Positions 46,401-54,593 of a stretch of DNA of 64,000 nucleotides are shown here, one piece after another. This DNA comes from Bacteroidota bacterium (GTDB taxonomy: Bacteria > Bacteroidota > Bacteroidia > 2-12-FULL-35-15), in the NCBI GenBank assembly GCA_025963775.1, contig JAOQAD010000027.1:124001-188000 (forward strand), given 5' to 3'. Position 1 is the stretch's first letter. Each line of letters opens with the position of its first letter. Under the pieces are notes generated by a model that made no database searches, was not told the origin of the DNA, and worked only from the letters and a program-made list of their open reading frames with translations. Both the position numbers and the translations under genes were made by a program.

Positions 46401-47608
46401 TCGAGATCCAGACCGTAGGCCCCGGCGCAGGAGGCGTTACCTTATCGCAGGCAACTTCCGTCACTACGGCTGCAGGCAAGCTCACGCTTACATCCGGAAG
46501 GCTGATCACCGCCACCGCCACCTTGATCACGATCGGTGCAGGCGCTGCGGTATCTCCTATTGGCGGTGCAGCAACAAAATATGTTGACGGCCCGATCAAA
46601 AAACTCGGCAATACAGCTTTTATTTTTCCTACCGGCGATTTCCAGGCACCTACATCAAAATGGGCAAGGATCGAGATCACTGCTCCTGCTGCTGTTTCGG
46701 ATGGCTATACTGCAGAATATAATTATGTGAACCCGCACACTCCTGTAGGAGCTATTTACGGAACAGGCATTACAGACGTGAGCTACCGCGAATACTGGAC
46801 GCTGACACGCACCGCAGGCACCGCGACACCGACTGTTACCCTGTACTGGGAAAACGGCGTATCGACCGCAGCAGGCGGAAGCGGGATCTTCTCCACTGCC
46901 AGCGCCGACCTCCACATCGGGGAGTGGTACAACAATGCAGGAAATAAATGGAATGACCATGGTACAGGAACGGTTACGGGCAGCACTTCCATCGGAACGA
47001 TCAACACCAGCATCACGCCTGTGTTCGTGACCGGAACGGCAATGCCTTTCACCTTTGTAGGGCCAACCATAGTAAACCCTTTGCCGATCGAGCTGCTCTC
47101 CTTTACCGGTGTTGCGGGCACAGATGGCAACCTGCTGAGCTGGTCAACCGCGACTGAAACGAACAATGATTATTTTGAGCTGGAAAGAGGAAGCGATGCG
47201 AGCACATTTGTAAGCATCGGAACCATTGACGGGCATGGCAATTCAAGCAGCGTATTGAATTATGATTTCCCTGACCATCACCCGATGCCGGGAATAAATT
47301 ATTACCGCCTCAAACAGGTTGATTTTAATGGTGATTACACGTACAGCAACGCGATCGCGATCGATACGGAGGAAGATTCTTTTGTGCTTGCGTATCCAAA
47401 CCCAAGCTCATCGCAGCAAGTTTCTGTAGGTGTTTCTGAGAACATCAGCGAGATCAGCATTTACAACATGATGGGCGAGGTGGTCTATCATTCCGGCCTT
47501 GTTTCCGGCAAGACATTTTCCGTGGATGTGCTTGCAAAAGGTGTTTACGTGATCAAAGCCATCAGCAGCGATAACAAGCTGATCACATCGAAATTTACGA
47601 GGGAATAG
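43499..47608 (+). CDS. Large T9SS-exported beta-solenoid surface protein (1369 residues)
   Basis: Signal peptide at 1-27 (cleavage near VSSQ). Residues 30-1190 are a long low-complexity beta-solenoid with Asn/Thr/Gly-rich strands: NNGTITN-like repeats between 130 and 210 and GGxLTI/GGTIN units between 340 and 500. From about residue 1195 comes the module LPIELLSFTGVAGTDGN..LLSWSTATETNNDYFELERGS, common just before T9SS tails, then the sorting domain AYPNPSSSQQVSVGV to FTRE. Expected at the cell surface as an adhesin or coat protein. The DNA runs in long AAC/ACA-rich repeats, which explains a 409-codon open frame on the opposite strand. Confidence 0.9.
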   Translation: MSFLRLKKPLLLVCFFGLLLSLSVSSQNPGDYQTIGSGNWNNPAIWQKCVTALTWAGATNTFPPVAGATGVITINNTHTITINLAVANGASIVVANGGTLQTAAAITLTNNASGIITVNGTLINSATLATGVIINNGAINNNLTFTNNGTVTNNLTLNNATGATITQNGTAFTNNAAGTVMNFGTLTIPVTKTFTNNGTISNSGTINSGGALGTLTFANGSFYRHNFSSLAAPAGTIPTATWSVGSTCEIQACGNSGSGPAGLTQVFKNFTWNNTTQPVDVNLAGTLQTINTAFTMSSTNNFNLILRTTAAGANTSVGNFIFNNGKLIIDNILLGAIVNPALTVGGSFTMAGGTLTISNASGTGGNNGNGQFTVSGTSTISGGSVNLSTSTWVGAGGNGTFNAAGLITLNGGTINLASNVATATSGCGGTLNANGGILISGGNLELTSSAATTGGGNGILNVGGAFTHTGGTVSKTGANTGTVNISGSVAQTIESIGFTSGHVIAFNLIQTGASGTCSIAATKTFVLNPGTTFMVNDNTFTGAELSVDGTFTANTNAWNCVTPAIANFNNGAQFINNVNTAIAANSDITSLNFLGTSIFVANANGGEVATATWAATSTVQVNGITTATTLGNGGQSFGQIYWDCAGQTVSTDFGTTGFDVQGLYTVNNTGTGTLRFPDLDFTLGGSPNSLTVQNAAKLQLSNAVNLYATGTRTITAMGNVSVLNTAFLTTGPPNTGAGSYSPDQSKDLILLLKGNFTYSSTTAPVTFDHRSFAAFGDESYHLILNFGGAAQAISFTPFAGNLVTITGDGAANSGTDDEFQANNLYSLIVASTSTLSPSTILKGKYFQVDAGGTLILSSNLTHYSLLTASGATDNPATVINGTSTAVFGTIDFGTTTLTDVTGTGTFTLNNFAKLKTKNTLGITSSGLNGSVQVTGARTFSNSGYYLYNNTAAAQVTGNGLPTNITNTLEIQTVGPGAGGVTLSQATSVTTAAGKLTLTSGRLITATATLITIGAGAAVSPIGGAATKYVDGPIKKLGNTAFIFPTGDFQAPTSKWARIEITAPAAVSDGYTAEYNYVNPHTPVGAIYGTGITDVSYREYWTLTRTAGTATPTVTLYWENGVSTAAGGSGIFSTASADLHIGEWYNNAGNKWNDHGTGTVTGSTSIGTINTSITPVFVTGTAMPFTFVGPTIVNPLPIELLSFTGVAGTDGNLLSWSTATETNNDYFELERGSDASTFVSIGTIDGHGNSSSVLNYDFPDHHPMPGINYYRLKQVDFNGDYTYSNAIAIDTEEDSFVLAYPNPSSSQQVSVGVSENISEISIYNMMGEVVYHSGLVSGKTFSVDVLAKGVYVIKAISSDNKLITSKFTRE

Positions 47609-47626
47609 TTTTCAAAATTTATTAAT

Positions 47627-47660
47627 AAAAATCCCGTACAGGTGATGTACGGGATTTTTT
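47627..47660 (+). terminator. Strong terminator after the large T9SS gene
   Basis: AAAAATCCCGTACA pairs with TGTACGGGATTTTT through a five-base loop (47641-47645) and ends in T residues, 18 bases after the stop. Confidence 0.85.
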
Positions 47661-47705
47661 ATGTTCATTCGTGAAGGGAATTCTGCAAACCTTATGATTG
47701 CGTAG

Positions 47706-47732
47706 AGATCCCGTGTCGTGGCACGGGATGAC
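47706..47732. repeat. Dispersed palindromic intergenic repeat, copy A
   Basis: A 27-base element starting AGATCCCGTG and ending CACGGGATGAC, with 8-base arms ATCCCGTG/CACGGGAT. It is identical, in reverse orientation, to the copy at 52562-52588 and differs in two bases from that at 52616-52642. Short palindromes of this kind scatter between genes and are likely non-autonomous repeats. Confidence 0.8.
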
Positions 47733-47832
47733 CGGGCATTATTGTATTATTTAACAGGTAATCTTTATTATTCGTGTTCCCGGATCAGGTCCGGGACAGG
47801 CGGGGCAAGGGATGAGCGGGCATTATTGTATT
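47725..47832. repeat. Direct repeat unit in the 3' intergenic region
   Basis: The 24-base sequence GGGATGA(C/G)CGGGCATTATTGTATT occurs at 47725-47748 and 47809-47832 with one mismatch. Each copy follows a GC-rich hairpin (the palindrome at 47706, and CCCGGATCAGGTCCGGG at 47780), so the 84-base unit seems to have duplicated with its hairpin diverging. Confidence 0.6.
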
Positions 47833-47864
47833 CTGTGTGAATCCGTGTAATCTGTGGTGAAAAA

Positions 47865-48746
47865 TCAATACGGGAACACGAACGGAACATTCGCCACAAC
47901 CGGCTGGATGCTCATTACCGGGATCTTCGAATGGTTCACTACCTGCTGCGCAAATGTTCCAAGCAAACGCCCGGTGATGTTCTCATCCTGGTCGGTCATG
48001 ATCACGATCAGGTCGGCATCAACCGATTTTGCAAAATCATACGACACCTTTGCCTGGTTGCCTCCATTGATCGTTTTGCGGGAATACGGCAGATTACACT
48101 TCCTGAGATACTCTTCGATCTGGTCGAGCTTGAACTCGAATTTTTTCAGTTCGCCATCATCTGTGGAATCAGCCAATCCGAGGATGTGTATTTTTGCGGC
48201 GAAATGTTTTGCAAGCACCACGGCGTGATTTACTTTCTGGCGTGAATGCGCCGAATCATCGATCGGCAGTACAATGTTCTTGAAGCCGAGCTTGTTTGCA
48301 TAGGCGCGGACAGAGATCACAGGGCAATTTGATTCGGTAACCACTTTATAGGTGTTGCTTCCTACGAAGAACTCAACAATCCCGGAAGTTCCGTGTGTAC
48401 CCATTACAACGAGATCAACGTTATGCTCTTTTGAAACAGCAATGATCTCTGTAAAGATATTTCCATCGGAAGTGATACAGGTTGATTTCACGCCATACTT
48501 CGCACGGATCTCGGCAGCAGTTTCCTCGAGGCGTTTTTCAATTGAATTGACCAGGTCGCTGGGAGCTTCCACTCTTAATTCCGGTGCAACCACTGAAAAT
48601 TTTTCCCAGTGCTTCTCCACCACGTGCAACAATACCAGCTCCGCTTTGAACAGCTGCGCGGTGAATGCCCCATGCTCGATGGCAATGAAGGATGTTTCGG
48701 AAAAATCAATTGGGATCAGGATTTTTTGTGGATTGAACGTTTTCAT
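47865..48746 (-). CDS. Tandem-domain universal stress protein
   Basis: A 293-residue UspA-type protein with two domains (about 5-150 and 155-290). Domain 1 has KILIPIDFSETSFIAIEHG and the ATP-binding motif G-2x-G-9x-G-S in VMGTHGTSGIVEFFVGSN. Domain 2 (IVLPIDDSAHSRQKVNHAV) has lost the first glycines of that motif (MTDQDENITGRLLGT), so only domain 1 should bind nucleotide. Role: cytoplasmic stress survival, target unknown. It is followed by a paralogue upstream in transcription (49666-48779) at 32 bases. Confidence 0.93.
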   Translation of the reverse strand: MKTFNPQKILIPIDFSETSFIAIEHGAFTAQLFKAELVLLHVVEKHWEKFSVVAPELRVEAPSDLVNSIEKRLEETAAEIRAKYGVKSTCITSDGNIFTEIIAVSKEHNVDLVVMGTHGTSGIVEFFVGSNTYKVVTESNCPVISVRAYANKLGFKNIVLPIDDSAHSRQKVNHAVVLAKHFAAKIHILGLADSTDDGELKKFEFKLDQIEEYLRKCNLPYSRKTINGGNQAKVSYDFAKSVDADLIVIMTDQDENITGRLLGTFAQQVVNHSKIPVMSIQPVVANVPFVFPY

Positions 48747-48778
48747 AGGTTGTGTTTAGTATGCAATGATTGTTTTTG

Positions 48779-49666
48779 TTAATACGGATTCGGAAATACA
48801 GTAGTGTCCTTCTTTTCCACGGGGCGGATGCTCAGCACCGGGATCGTAGAATGGTTGATGATCTCCTGTGCGGATGAGCCGATGAAATACTGCGTGAAAT
48901 CAACTTCCTGCTGCGTCATGATCATGACCAGGTCACCTTCCACTTTCTGTGCATATTCGAGGATGTTCTGCGCAAGCGTTTCTTCGCCTTTGATTCCTTT
49001 GATGATCTCGGCAGAGCATTCGATCTGCTCTTTTTCAAGGAAATTTTTCACCTGTCCGAGCTGGCGCGTAATGCGGTTCACCACAAATTCATCGGTAGTG
49101 AACAAGACGGAAACAACGCGAACGGTAGCGCCGCCAAACAGCCTGGACAGCTCGATGGCCTTGCTTACTTTTTCACGGGTCTCCTTTGAAAGGTCGAGCG
49201 GCAATACAATATTTTTACATCCCTGGCGGTGATGCTTTCCCTTGATGGTGATCACGGGGATTTTTGATTCCCTTACCACGCGGAGCGCATTGGAGCCGAT
49301 GAATTTCTTTTTCAATCCCTGGTCGCCATTGGTGCCCATTACGATCATAGTGGCATTGATAAGCTCAGCCACTTCATTCACCTTTTCGTATACCGAACCT
49401 TTCGCGATAAGCGTATTGATGGACAGCTTAGTTTTTTTACCTTCCTCCAAGGCCAATTGATCGAGCTGCGCCTGCACATTTTTCCGGAGGTCTTCATGCT
49501 GCTCTTTCGAAAAGAATTTTGCCAGCGCGCCGGCCTCTTCGATCACGTGCAGCAGGGTGATCTCTGCATGGTACTCGCGGGCAAGGGTATAAGACTGTTC
49601 GAGGGCGATGAGCGACTGCTCCGAAAAATCGATCGGGACCAGTATTTTATTGGTGGATTGAATCAT
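48779..49666 (-). CDS. Tandem-domain universal stress protein (paralogue)
   Basis: 295 residues from the ATG at 49666 (MIQSTNKILVPIDFSEQSL), preferred over an upstream in-frame ATG at 49705 because the Usp fold begins at KILVPIDFSE right after it. Two Usp domains are present; domain 1 has an intact ATP motif (VMGTNGDQGLKKKFIGSN), domain 2 (IVLPLDLSKETREKVSKAI) lacks it (MTQQEVDFTQYFIGSS). The two paralogues are divergent enough to be an old duplication. A uridine-phosphorylase-like gene is divergently transcribed 98 bases away. Confidence 0.92.
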   Translation of the reverse strand: MIQSTNKILVPIDFSEQSLIALEQSYTLAREYHAEITLLHVIEEAGALAKFFSKEQHEDLRKNVQAQLDQLALEEGKKTKLSINTLIAKGSVYEKVNEVAELINATMIVMGTNGDQGLKKKFIGSNALRVVRESKIPVITIKGKHHRQGCKNIVLPLDLSKETREKVSKAIELSRLFGGATVRVVSVLFTTDEFVVNRITRQLGQVKNFLEKEQIECSAEIIKGIKGEETLAQNILEYAQKVEGDLVMIMTQQEVDFTQYFIGSSAQEIINHSTIPVLSIRPVEKKDTTVFPNPY

Positions 49667-49763
49667 AAATTTTAAATACTTTTGGTGCGTCGGTGCTGTA
49701 TACAAATTAAACCATTTATTTAATATTTAACAAATCCGGGCAGCCTTATTTTAACCATCAACC

Positions 49764-50639
49764 ATGAGCACTATCATACCTGAAACCGAATTGATCCTGA
49801 ATGCCAACGGAAGCGTGTACCACCTGCAGCTTTTGCCTGAGCACATTGCCGAAAACATTATCATTGTTGGTGACCAGGGAAGGGTGGAAACCGTTTCGAG
49901 GTATTTCGATACGGTGGATTTTAAGATCCAGAACCGGGAGTTCATTACGCATGGCGGTACTTTCAAGGGGAAGCGCGTTATGGTGATGTCGTCAGGAATA
50001 GGAACTGATAACATTGACATATTGATCAACGAGCTGGATGCAGCTGTGAACATCGACCTGAAGACCCGCCTTGTAAAGGAAAAGCACACAAAGCTGAACA
50101 TTGTGCGTATCGGCACTTCCGGGGCGCTGCAGAAGGATATCGAGGTGGACAGCTACGTGGTATCGAAATACGGGCTTGGATTTGACGGCCTGCTGAATTA
50201 TTACCTCGACCTGCCTTCTGTGAATGACAATGCAGTATCGGAAGCATTTATCAAACAGACCAACTGGAATCAAAACCTTCCTTATCCCTATGCCGTGAAA
50301 GGCTCGGAAACACTCATCCAAAAAATAGGCTTTGACCTTACGCAAGGCATAACTGCCACTGCACCGGGCTTTTACGGACCGCAGGGACGAAAGCTCCGCC
50401 TTACGCCATGGGTGGAGGATTTTAACCAGCAGCTGACCGATTTCAGCTTTAACGGGAACCACATCACCAACTTTGAAATGGAGACCTCTGCGCTGTACGG
50501 TTTAGGTGCCCTCCTCGGGCATGAAACTTGCACCGTTTGTGCTATTATAGCCAACAGGGTGGCCAAACGATACAGCAAGAATTACCATGCAGCGGTGGAG
50601 CAATTAATCCAGCTTGTTCTCGAGAGATTAACAAAGTGA
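49764..50639 (+). CDS. Uridine-phosphorylase-like nucleoside phosphorylase
   Basis: The 291-residue protein has the PNP/UDP family fold. Phosphate and substrate binding motifs are IIVGDQGRVETVSRYF (start of the chain), SSGIGTDNIDILINEL, VRIGTSGALQKDIEVDSYVVS and the late NFEMETSALYGLGALLGHE, where the Met-Glu-Thr contact the ribose. It would reversibly split nucleosides to base and ribose 1-phosphate in the cytoplasm. Substrate choice among uridine and purine nucleosides is not certain; the sequence resembles the uridine-type branch. Confidence 0.9.
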   Translation: MSTIIPETELILNANGSVYHLQLLPEHIAENIIIVGDQGRVETVSRYFDTVDFKIQNREFITHGGTFKGKRVMVMSSGIGTDNIDILINELDAAVNIDLKTRLVKEKHTKLNIVRIGTSGALQKDIEVDSYVVSKYGLGFDGLLNYYLDLPSVNDNAVSEAFIKQTNWNQNLPYPYAVKGSETLIQKIGFDLTQGITATAPGFYGPQGRKLRLTPWVEDFNQQLTDFSFNGNHITNFEMETSALYGLGALLGHETCTVCAIIANRVAKRYSKNYHAAVEQLIQLVLERLTK

Positions 50640-50687
50640 GGTTGAAATCTTCTTAAGGGGCCCGACAAATACCCCAAATCCTGCATC

Positions 50688-50695
50688 TATTTTTG
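50688..50695 (+). promoter_or_regulatory. -7 element that fixes the next gene's start
   Basis: TATTTTTG fits TAnnTTTG exactly. An in-frame TTG at 50693 lies inside the box, so the reading frame can only begin downstream, at the ATG at 50714, 18 bases after the element. Confidence 0.5.
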
Positions 50696-50713
50696 TGGAA
50701 ACAGTTTCCCAAT

Positions 50714-51586
50714 ATGAATAAACAGGAGCTTAATGCGCTTATCAGCTTACTTGACGACCCGGACGAATCCGTTTACCAGGAGATAAGCTCTAAGCTCTTA
50801 TCAATGGGGCCAATGGTTATTCCGGAGCTGGAAGCTGCCTGGGAACACTGTTTCGATACCCTGATCCAGAACCGGATCGAGAACATCATCCACAAGATCC
50901 AGTTCGACATCATTGCCAATGAGCTGAAAAAATGGTCGGCACCCGATAACCAGAACCTGCTCGACGGCGCTTTGCTGGTTGCACGTTATCAATATCCCGA
51001 TATTGACTTTGACAAGGTGAAGAAGCAGATCAACCAGATCAAGCAGGACATCTGGCTGGAGCTGAATGATGAGCTGACCGCCCTTGAAAAGGTGAAGATC
51101 ATCAACCATATTTTATTTGATGTGCATAATTTCAGCGGCAACACCACAAATTATCACGCACCGCAAAATTCCTATATCAATAATGTGCTGGAAAGTAAAA
51201 AGGGAAATCCTCTTTTATTATCCATCATTTATACCATCCTTGCCCAAACCCTTGAGATCCCGATCTACGGGGTGAACCTTCCGGAGCATTTTATTTTATG
51301 CTACACCAATGCTGATCACGATGTATTGCCGGAAATGATCGATGACAGCAACAGCAATGTATTGTTTTACATCAATCCTTTCAGCAAAGGCGCGGTGTTC
51401 GGAAGAAAAGAGATCGATGCCTTCTTACGTCAGCTGAAGCTGGAGCCGCTTGCAAGCTTTTACGAGCCCTGCTCCAACCTCGAGATCATCAAGAGGCTCC
51501 TGAGGAACCTGGTATCTTCGTATGAAAAACTGGGTTATCCTGATAAAAGCGAAGAGCTGAAGCTCCTGCTGAATTCGCTGGGGTAA
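50714..51586 (+). CDS. SirB1-type transglutaminase-fold protein
   Basis: The 290-residue protein (from ATG 50714) has helical N-terminal repeats (residues 1-85, ISLLDDPDESVYQEISSKLL) and a central SirB1/YchA-type segment with KVKIINHILFDVHNFSGN, NSYINNVLESKKGNPLLLSIIYTILAQTL and IPIYGVNLPEHFILCY. The family shares the transglutaminase-like fold and is often found near translation or RNA genes, but its activity is unknown. The C-terminus has a TPR-like helix pair (RLLRNLVSSYEKLGYPDKSEELKLLL). It could be translationally separate from the signal peptidase gene, 102 bases downstream. Confidence 0.85.
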   Translation: MNKQELNALISLLDDPDESVYQEISSKLLSMGPMVIPELEAAWEHCFDTLIQNRIENIIHKIQFDIIANELKKWSAPDNQNLLDGALLVARYQYPDIDFDKVKKQINQIKQDIWLELNDELTALEKVKIINHILFDVHNFSGNTTNYHAPQNSYINNVLESKKGNPLLLSIIYTILAQTLEIPIYGVNLPEHFILCYTNADHDVLPEMIDDSNSNVLFYINPFSKGAVFGRKEIDAFLRQLKLEPLASFYEPCSNLEIIKRLLRNLVSSYEKLGYPDKSEELKLLLNSLG

Positions 51587-51595
51587 CGGAACTCT

Positions 51596-51626
51596 CATTG
51601 CTTCTCCGCCGCGGCGGATCGCAATG
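51596..51626. repeat. Short palindrome in the gap before the signal peptidase gene
   Basis: CATTGC (51596-51601) and GCAATG (51621-51626) flank CCGCCGCGGCGG, forming a nested inverted repeat that ends about 62 bases before the TTG start. This looks like a dispersed intergenic repeat or a terminator lacking a T tract. Confidence 0.5.
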
Positions 51627-51688
51627 ACGTTTCCATAAATCTTTTTTCCCGGATCTCCCGTTTATAGATCCATCACCTCAAACAAAAA

Positions 51689-52540
51689 TTGTTGACTGAC
51701 TATATACGCAAAGCGGCAAAGATCATTTTCTGGGCATTTTTTACCTGGATCTTTTCGCGCATCTTTTTATTTCAAACCTTTCTTATTCCGACCGCTTCCA
51801 TGCAGCCGACGCTGGTGGAGGGCGACAGGATCTTTGTGAACAAGCTGGCGTACGGCCCGAGGATCCCGATCACGCCGCTTTCACTTCCTTCCGGGAACAT
51901 GTATGTCGACTGGCAATTACCTTATATGCGCCTCCCGGGATTTTCAGAAGTGCAGCGCAACGATGTGATCGTGTTTAATTATCCTATGGATGATGATCTT
52001 CCCGTTGATCACCGGAAAGGATATGTAAAGCGATGTGTTGCAATCCCCGGCGATACGCTCAGCATCCGTGACGGCATTGTTAAAATTGCGTCAGCCTTTA
52101 TGCTTACGCCTGCACATGCACCGGCAAGCGATTGTGTTGATCCTGTTCAGCCCTTTTACGACAGCAGCGCTTACAGCCCGAATTTTTTCCCGAACTCATC
52201 CTTCATCAAATGGAACCCCGATCATTTCGGGCCGCTGTACATCCCGGCAGCAGGGGCGTCCATTGTGCTGAACAGGAATAATATCCTTCTTTACAAAAGG
52301 ATCATCGAGCAATACGAGCATAATACATTGCGTACCTCCAACGATTCTGTTTTCATCAATGAACACTACCGGGTAACCTATACTTTTAAGATGGATTATT
52401 ATTTTGCAATGGGCGACAACCGCAATAATTCCCTTGATTCACGCTTCTGGGGATTTGTCCCGGAAGACCATCTTATCGGGAAAGCTTCTTACATTCTGAC
52501 TTCCTCTTCTCCCGGGAGGAAATGGAGCGGTATTCAATGA
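51689..52540 (+). CDS. lepB: Signal peptidase I
   Basis: The 283-residue protein cleaves signal peptides at the inner membrane. It has an N-terminal transmembrane anchor (KIIFWAFFTWIFSRIFL), the catalytic Ser37 in IPTASMQPTLVEGD, the catalytic Lys114 in GYVKRCVAIPGDTL and the box GDNRNNSLDSRFWGFVPEDHLIGKA. Residues 125-220 form the larger insert usual in Bacteroidota. The first available start is TTG at 51689; the first ATG is the Met next to the catalytic Ser, so TTG (or another non-ATG codon) must be used. Confidence 0.93.
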   Translation: MLTDYIRKAAKIIFWAFFTWIFSRIFLFQTFLIPTASMQPTLVEGDRIFVNKLAYGPRIPITPLSLPSGNMYVDWQLPYMRLPGFSEVQRNDVIVFNYPMDDDLPVDHRKGYVKRCVAIPGDTLSIRDGIVKIASAFMLTPAHAPASDCVDPVQPFYDSSAYSPNFFPNSSFIKWNPDHFGPLYIPAAGASIVLNRNNILLYKRIIEQYEHNTLRTSNDSVFINEHYRVTYTFKMDYYFAMGDNRNNSLDSRFWGFVPEDHLIGKASYILTSSSPGRKWSGIQ

Positions 52541-52561
52541 TTGCAGAACTATTATTTTACT

Positions 52562-52588
52562 GTCATCCCGTGCCACGACACGGGATCT
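52562..52588. repeat. Dispersed palindromic intergenic repeat, copy B
   Basis: A 27-base element from GTCATCCCGTG to ACACGGGATCT, the exact reverse complement of copy A at 47706-47732. With copy C at 52616 it makes a larger inverted pair 27 bases apart. They sit in the 265-base gap before the DUF4331 genes. Confidence 0.8.
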
Positions 52589-52615
52589 GTCAATGAGAAC
52601 CTGCTATCATTTATA

Positions 52616-52642
52616 AGATCCCGTGTCGGAGCACGGGATGAC
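52616..52642. repeat. Dispersed palindromic intergenic repeat, copy C
   Basis: AGATCCCGTGTCGG...CACGGGATGAC, in the same orientation as copy A with two mismatches. It pairs with copy B as a long hairpin that may act as a terminator for lepB. The rest of the gap (52650-52805) shows no convincing promoter. Confidence 0.8.
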
Positions 52643-52805
52643 AATTCCTGGGATACTTCTTAAACTCCTGACTCCCAATTCCATTTTCTTTCCCCATCGC
52701 TAAATCCAGCCCCTCTTTTTTATCGTAGGTTATTGTTAGTTTATAGAAAATATGAACTGATTGGGCGACAGCAAACTGAAGTAAACAAACAAACCTGTAT
52801 CAAAA

Positions 52806-54563
52806 ATGAGAAAAACTACAAAAGCAGTCCTTACCGTTACAGGCGTTATCGCAACCGCGATCACGCTCGGCGTTTGGGATTCTCAGAGATCCTCCGTGGA
52901 AGCATCCAGCCACAGGGAAGCGCCGCTGATCGCAAACGATCCGCTGGCGGACAATACGGACTTATATGCGTTCAGAAGTCCGGACGACACGAACACAGTT
53001 ACCATCCTCGCGAATTATGTTCCGCTGCAATTACCGCAGGGAGGGCCTAATTACGCATCTTTCGGCGAGAACATCCGCTACGAGATCCACGTGGAGAACG
53101 ACGGTGTTGCGGGTGACGATATCACCTACCGCTTTACGTTCACAAAAATGAACGAAGATCCCACAACGTTTTTCAACATCCGCCTGGGACAGGAAAATTT
53201 AAAGACCCAGTACACTGCTGAAAAAAGCGTGAACGGCGGCCCATTCTCAACCATTGTGGCCAATGGTGTTGTGCCTCCTCCGAACATCGGGCCACGCTCC
53301 ATTTCCAGCGGCGTAGGTTTAGGCGCACCAAACTACAATACACTGATGGCAGGAGCCATTACTACTGCAACAGGCGGTGGCGGTGAAACCGTTTATTGCG
53401 GCCCGGCCGACGACCCTTTCTTTGTTGACCTTGGCGGCATCTTCGACCTTGGACAAACACGCGGAAGTGCGGCAATGGGCGCTGTGGACGGCTTAGCACA
53501 CAAGAACATCCATACCATCGCATTAAAGATCCCGATCAGCACACTGCAAAAGAACGGTATGGGCGTAAGCGCTGCAACTACTATTCTTGACGGCAATTAC
53601 GTGATCGGCGTATGGGCTTCTGCTAGCAGGCCTGCTACACGCACCTTAAGCACAAGCGGCGCTAATCCGAATGATGCCGGTGCATGGGTACAGGTTTCCC
53701 GCATTGGAATGCCGCTGACAAACGAAGCGGTGATGCCGATCGGCGAAAAAGACAGGTGGAATTCACTGACGCCTTATACTGAAGATCCTGCAATGGAAGC
53801 TTATTTCTGCAATCCTGAGCTGGGCTTATACATGGATGCTTCCCTTTTCGGAAATGCAGTTCCTGCTATGGCAGCACTAAGGATCCAGCGGAACTCCCTG
53901 CAGTCATTCGATTTCGGGAACGGACAACCGGGACTTTACCCGATCCGCGCTACCAATGGCGGTGCAGGCACTGCACTTGACACAAATCTTTTCGGCAACT
54001 ACCTGCTCCGCCCGAACGCACCGCGCTCTGTGGATCTGCTGCCTATTTTCCATACAGGTGTTCCTAACCTGGCACCTTACCAGCTTGCTACGGGCAAAGG
54101 CGGAAATCCGCTGGCTAACGGCAAACCGTTTATCAATAACTTTTTACCAACCTTCGGAGATATGCTGCGCCTGAACATGGCGGTGCCTGTTACACCAAGA
54201 AACTCACCTGACTTCAGCTCACTGGGCCTTGTACAGGCAGCAGTTCTTGGCCTTACAGACTCCCGTTTCAATGCTTCAGCTGCATTGCAGAACATCCCGA
54301 ACATGGATGGTTTCCCGAACGGAAGAAGGCTTGAAGATGATGTGACACGCATCGAATTACAAGCTGTGAGCGGTGTTGTTTTAGCTGCGATCGGACTGTG
54401 GTATGATGATTACACCGCAGGCGGGCCTAACCCTGTAACACCTGATCTACTTAATGTTTTAGGATATACAACAGGCGTGGAAGCAAACGATACCACCTTC
54501 ACTGCCGCATTCCCTTATGTGCAAACGCCATGGAGCGGATATGCAAATCACAGCGGACAGTAA
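52806..54563 (+). CDS. DUF4331 protein without sorting tail
   Basis: The 585-residue secreted protein has a signal peptide with cleavage near VEA/SSHREAP, so SSHREAP would start the mature protein; this is the defining motif at the start of DUF4331. The domain continues through LIANDPLADNTDLYAFRSPDD, VTILANYVPLQLPQGGPNYASFG and the late LRLNMAVPVTPRNSPDFSSLG. It ends at WSGYANHSGQ, with no T9SS sorting domain, so it is probably periplasmic or released. DUF4331 is of unknown function. It is the upstream half of a recent tandem duplication with the next gene, 30 bases downstream. Confidence 0.88.
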   Translation: MRKTTKAVLTVTGVIATAITLGVWDSQRSSVEASSHREAPLIANDPLADNTDLYAFRSPDDTNTVTILANYVPLQLPQGGPNYASFGENIRYEIHVENDGVAGDDITYRFTFTKMNEDPTTFFNIRLGQENLKTQYTAEKSVNGGPFSTIVANGVVPPPNIGPRSISSGVGLGAPNYNTLMAGAITTATGGGGETVYCGPADDPFFVDLGGIFDLGQTRGSAAMGAVDGLAHKNIHTIALKIPISTLQKNGMGVSAATTILDGNYVIGVWASASRPATRTLSTSGANPNDAGAWVQVSRIGMPLTNEAVMPIGEKDRWNSLTPYTEDPAMEAYFCNPELGLYMDASLFGNAVPAMAALRIQRNSLQSFDFGNGQPGLYPIRATNGGAGTALDTNLFGNYLLRPNAPRSVDLLPIFHTGVPNLAPYQLATGKGGNPLANGKPFINNFLPTFGDMLRLNMAVPVTPRNSPDFSSLGLVQAAVLGLTDSRFNASAALQNIPNMDGFPNGRRLEDDVTRIELQAVSGVVLAAIGLWYDDYTAGGPNPVTPDLLNVLGYTTGVEANDTTFTAAFPYVQTPWSGYANHSGQ

Positions 54564-54593
54564 CATTCATTTAAAACTTAAAAAAGAAAAGAC

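Noticed and set aside
50693..50713. TTG start at 50693 for the SirB1-type gene
   Set aside because: It lies inside the probable -7 element TATTTTTG; the ATG at 50714 is in a normal position.
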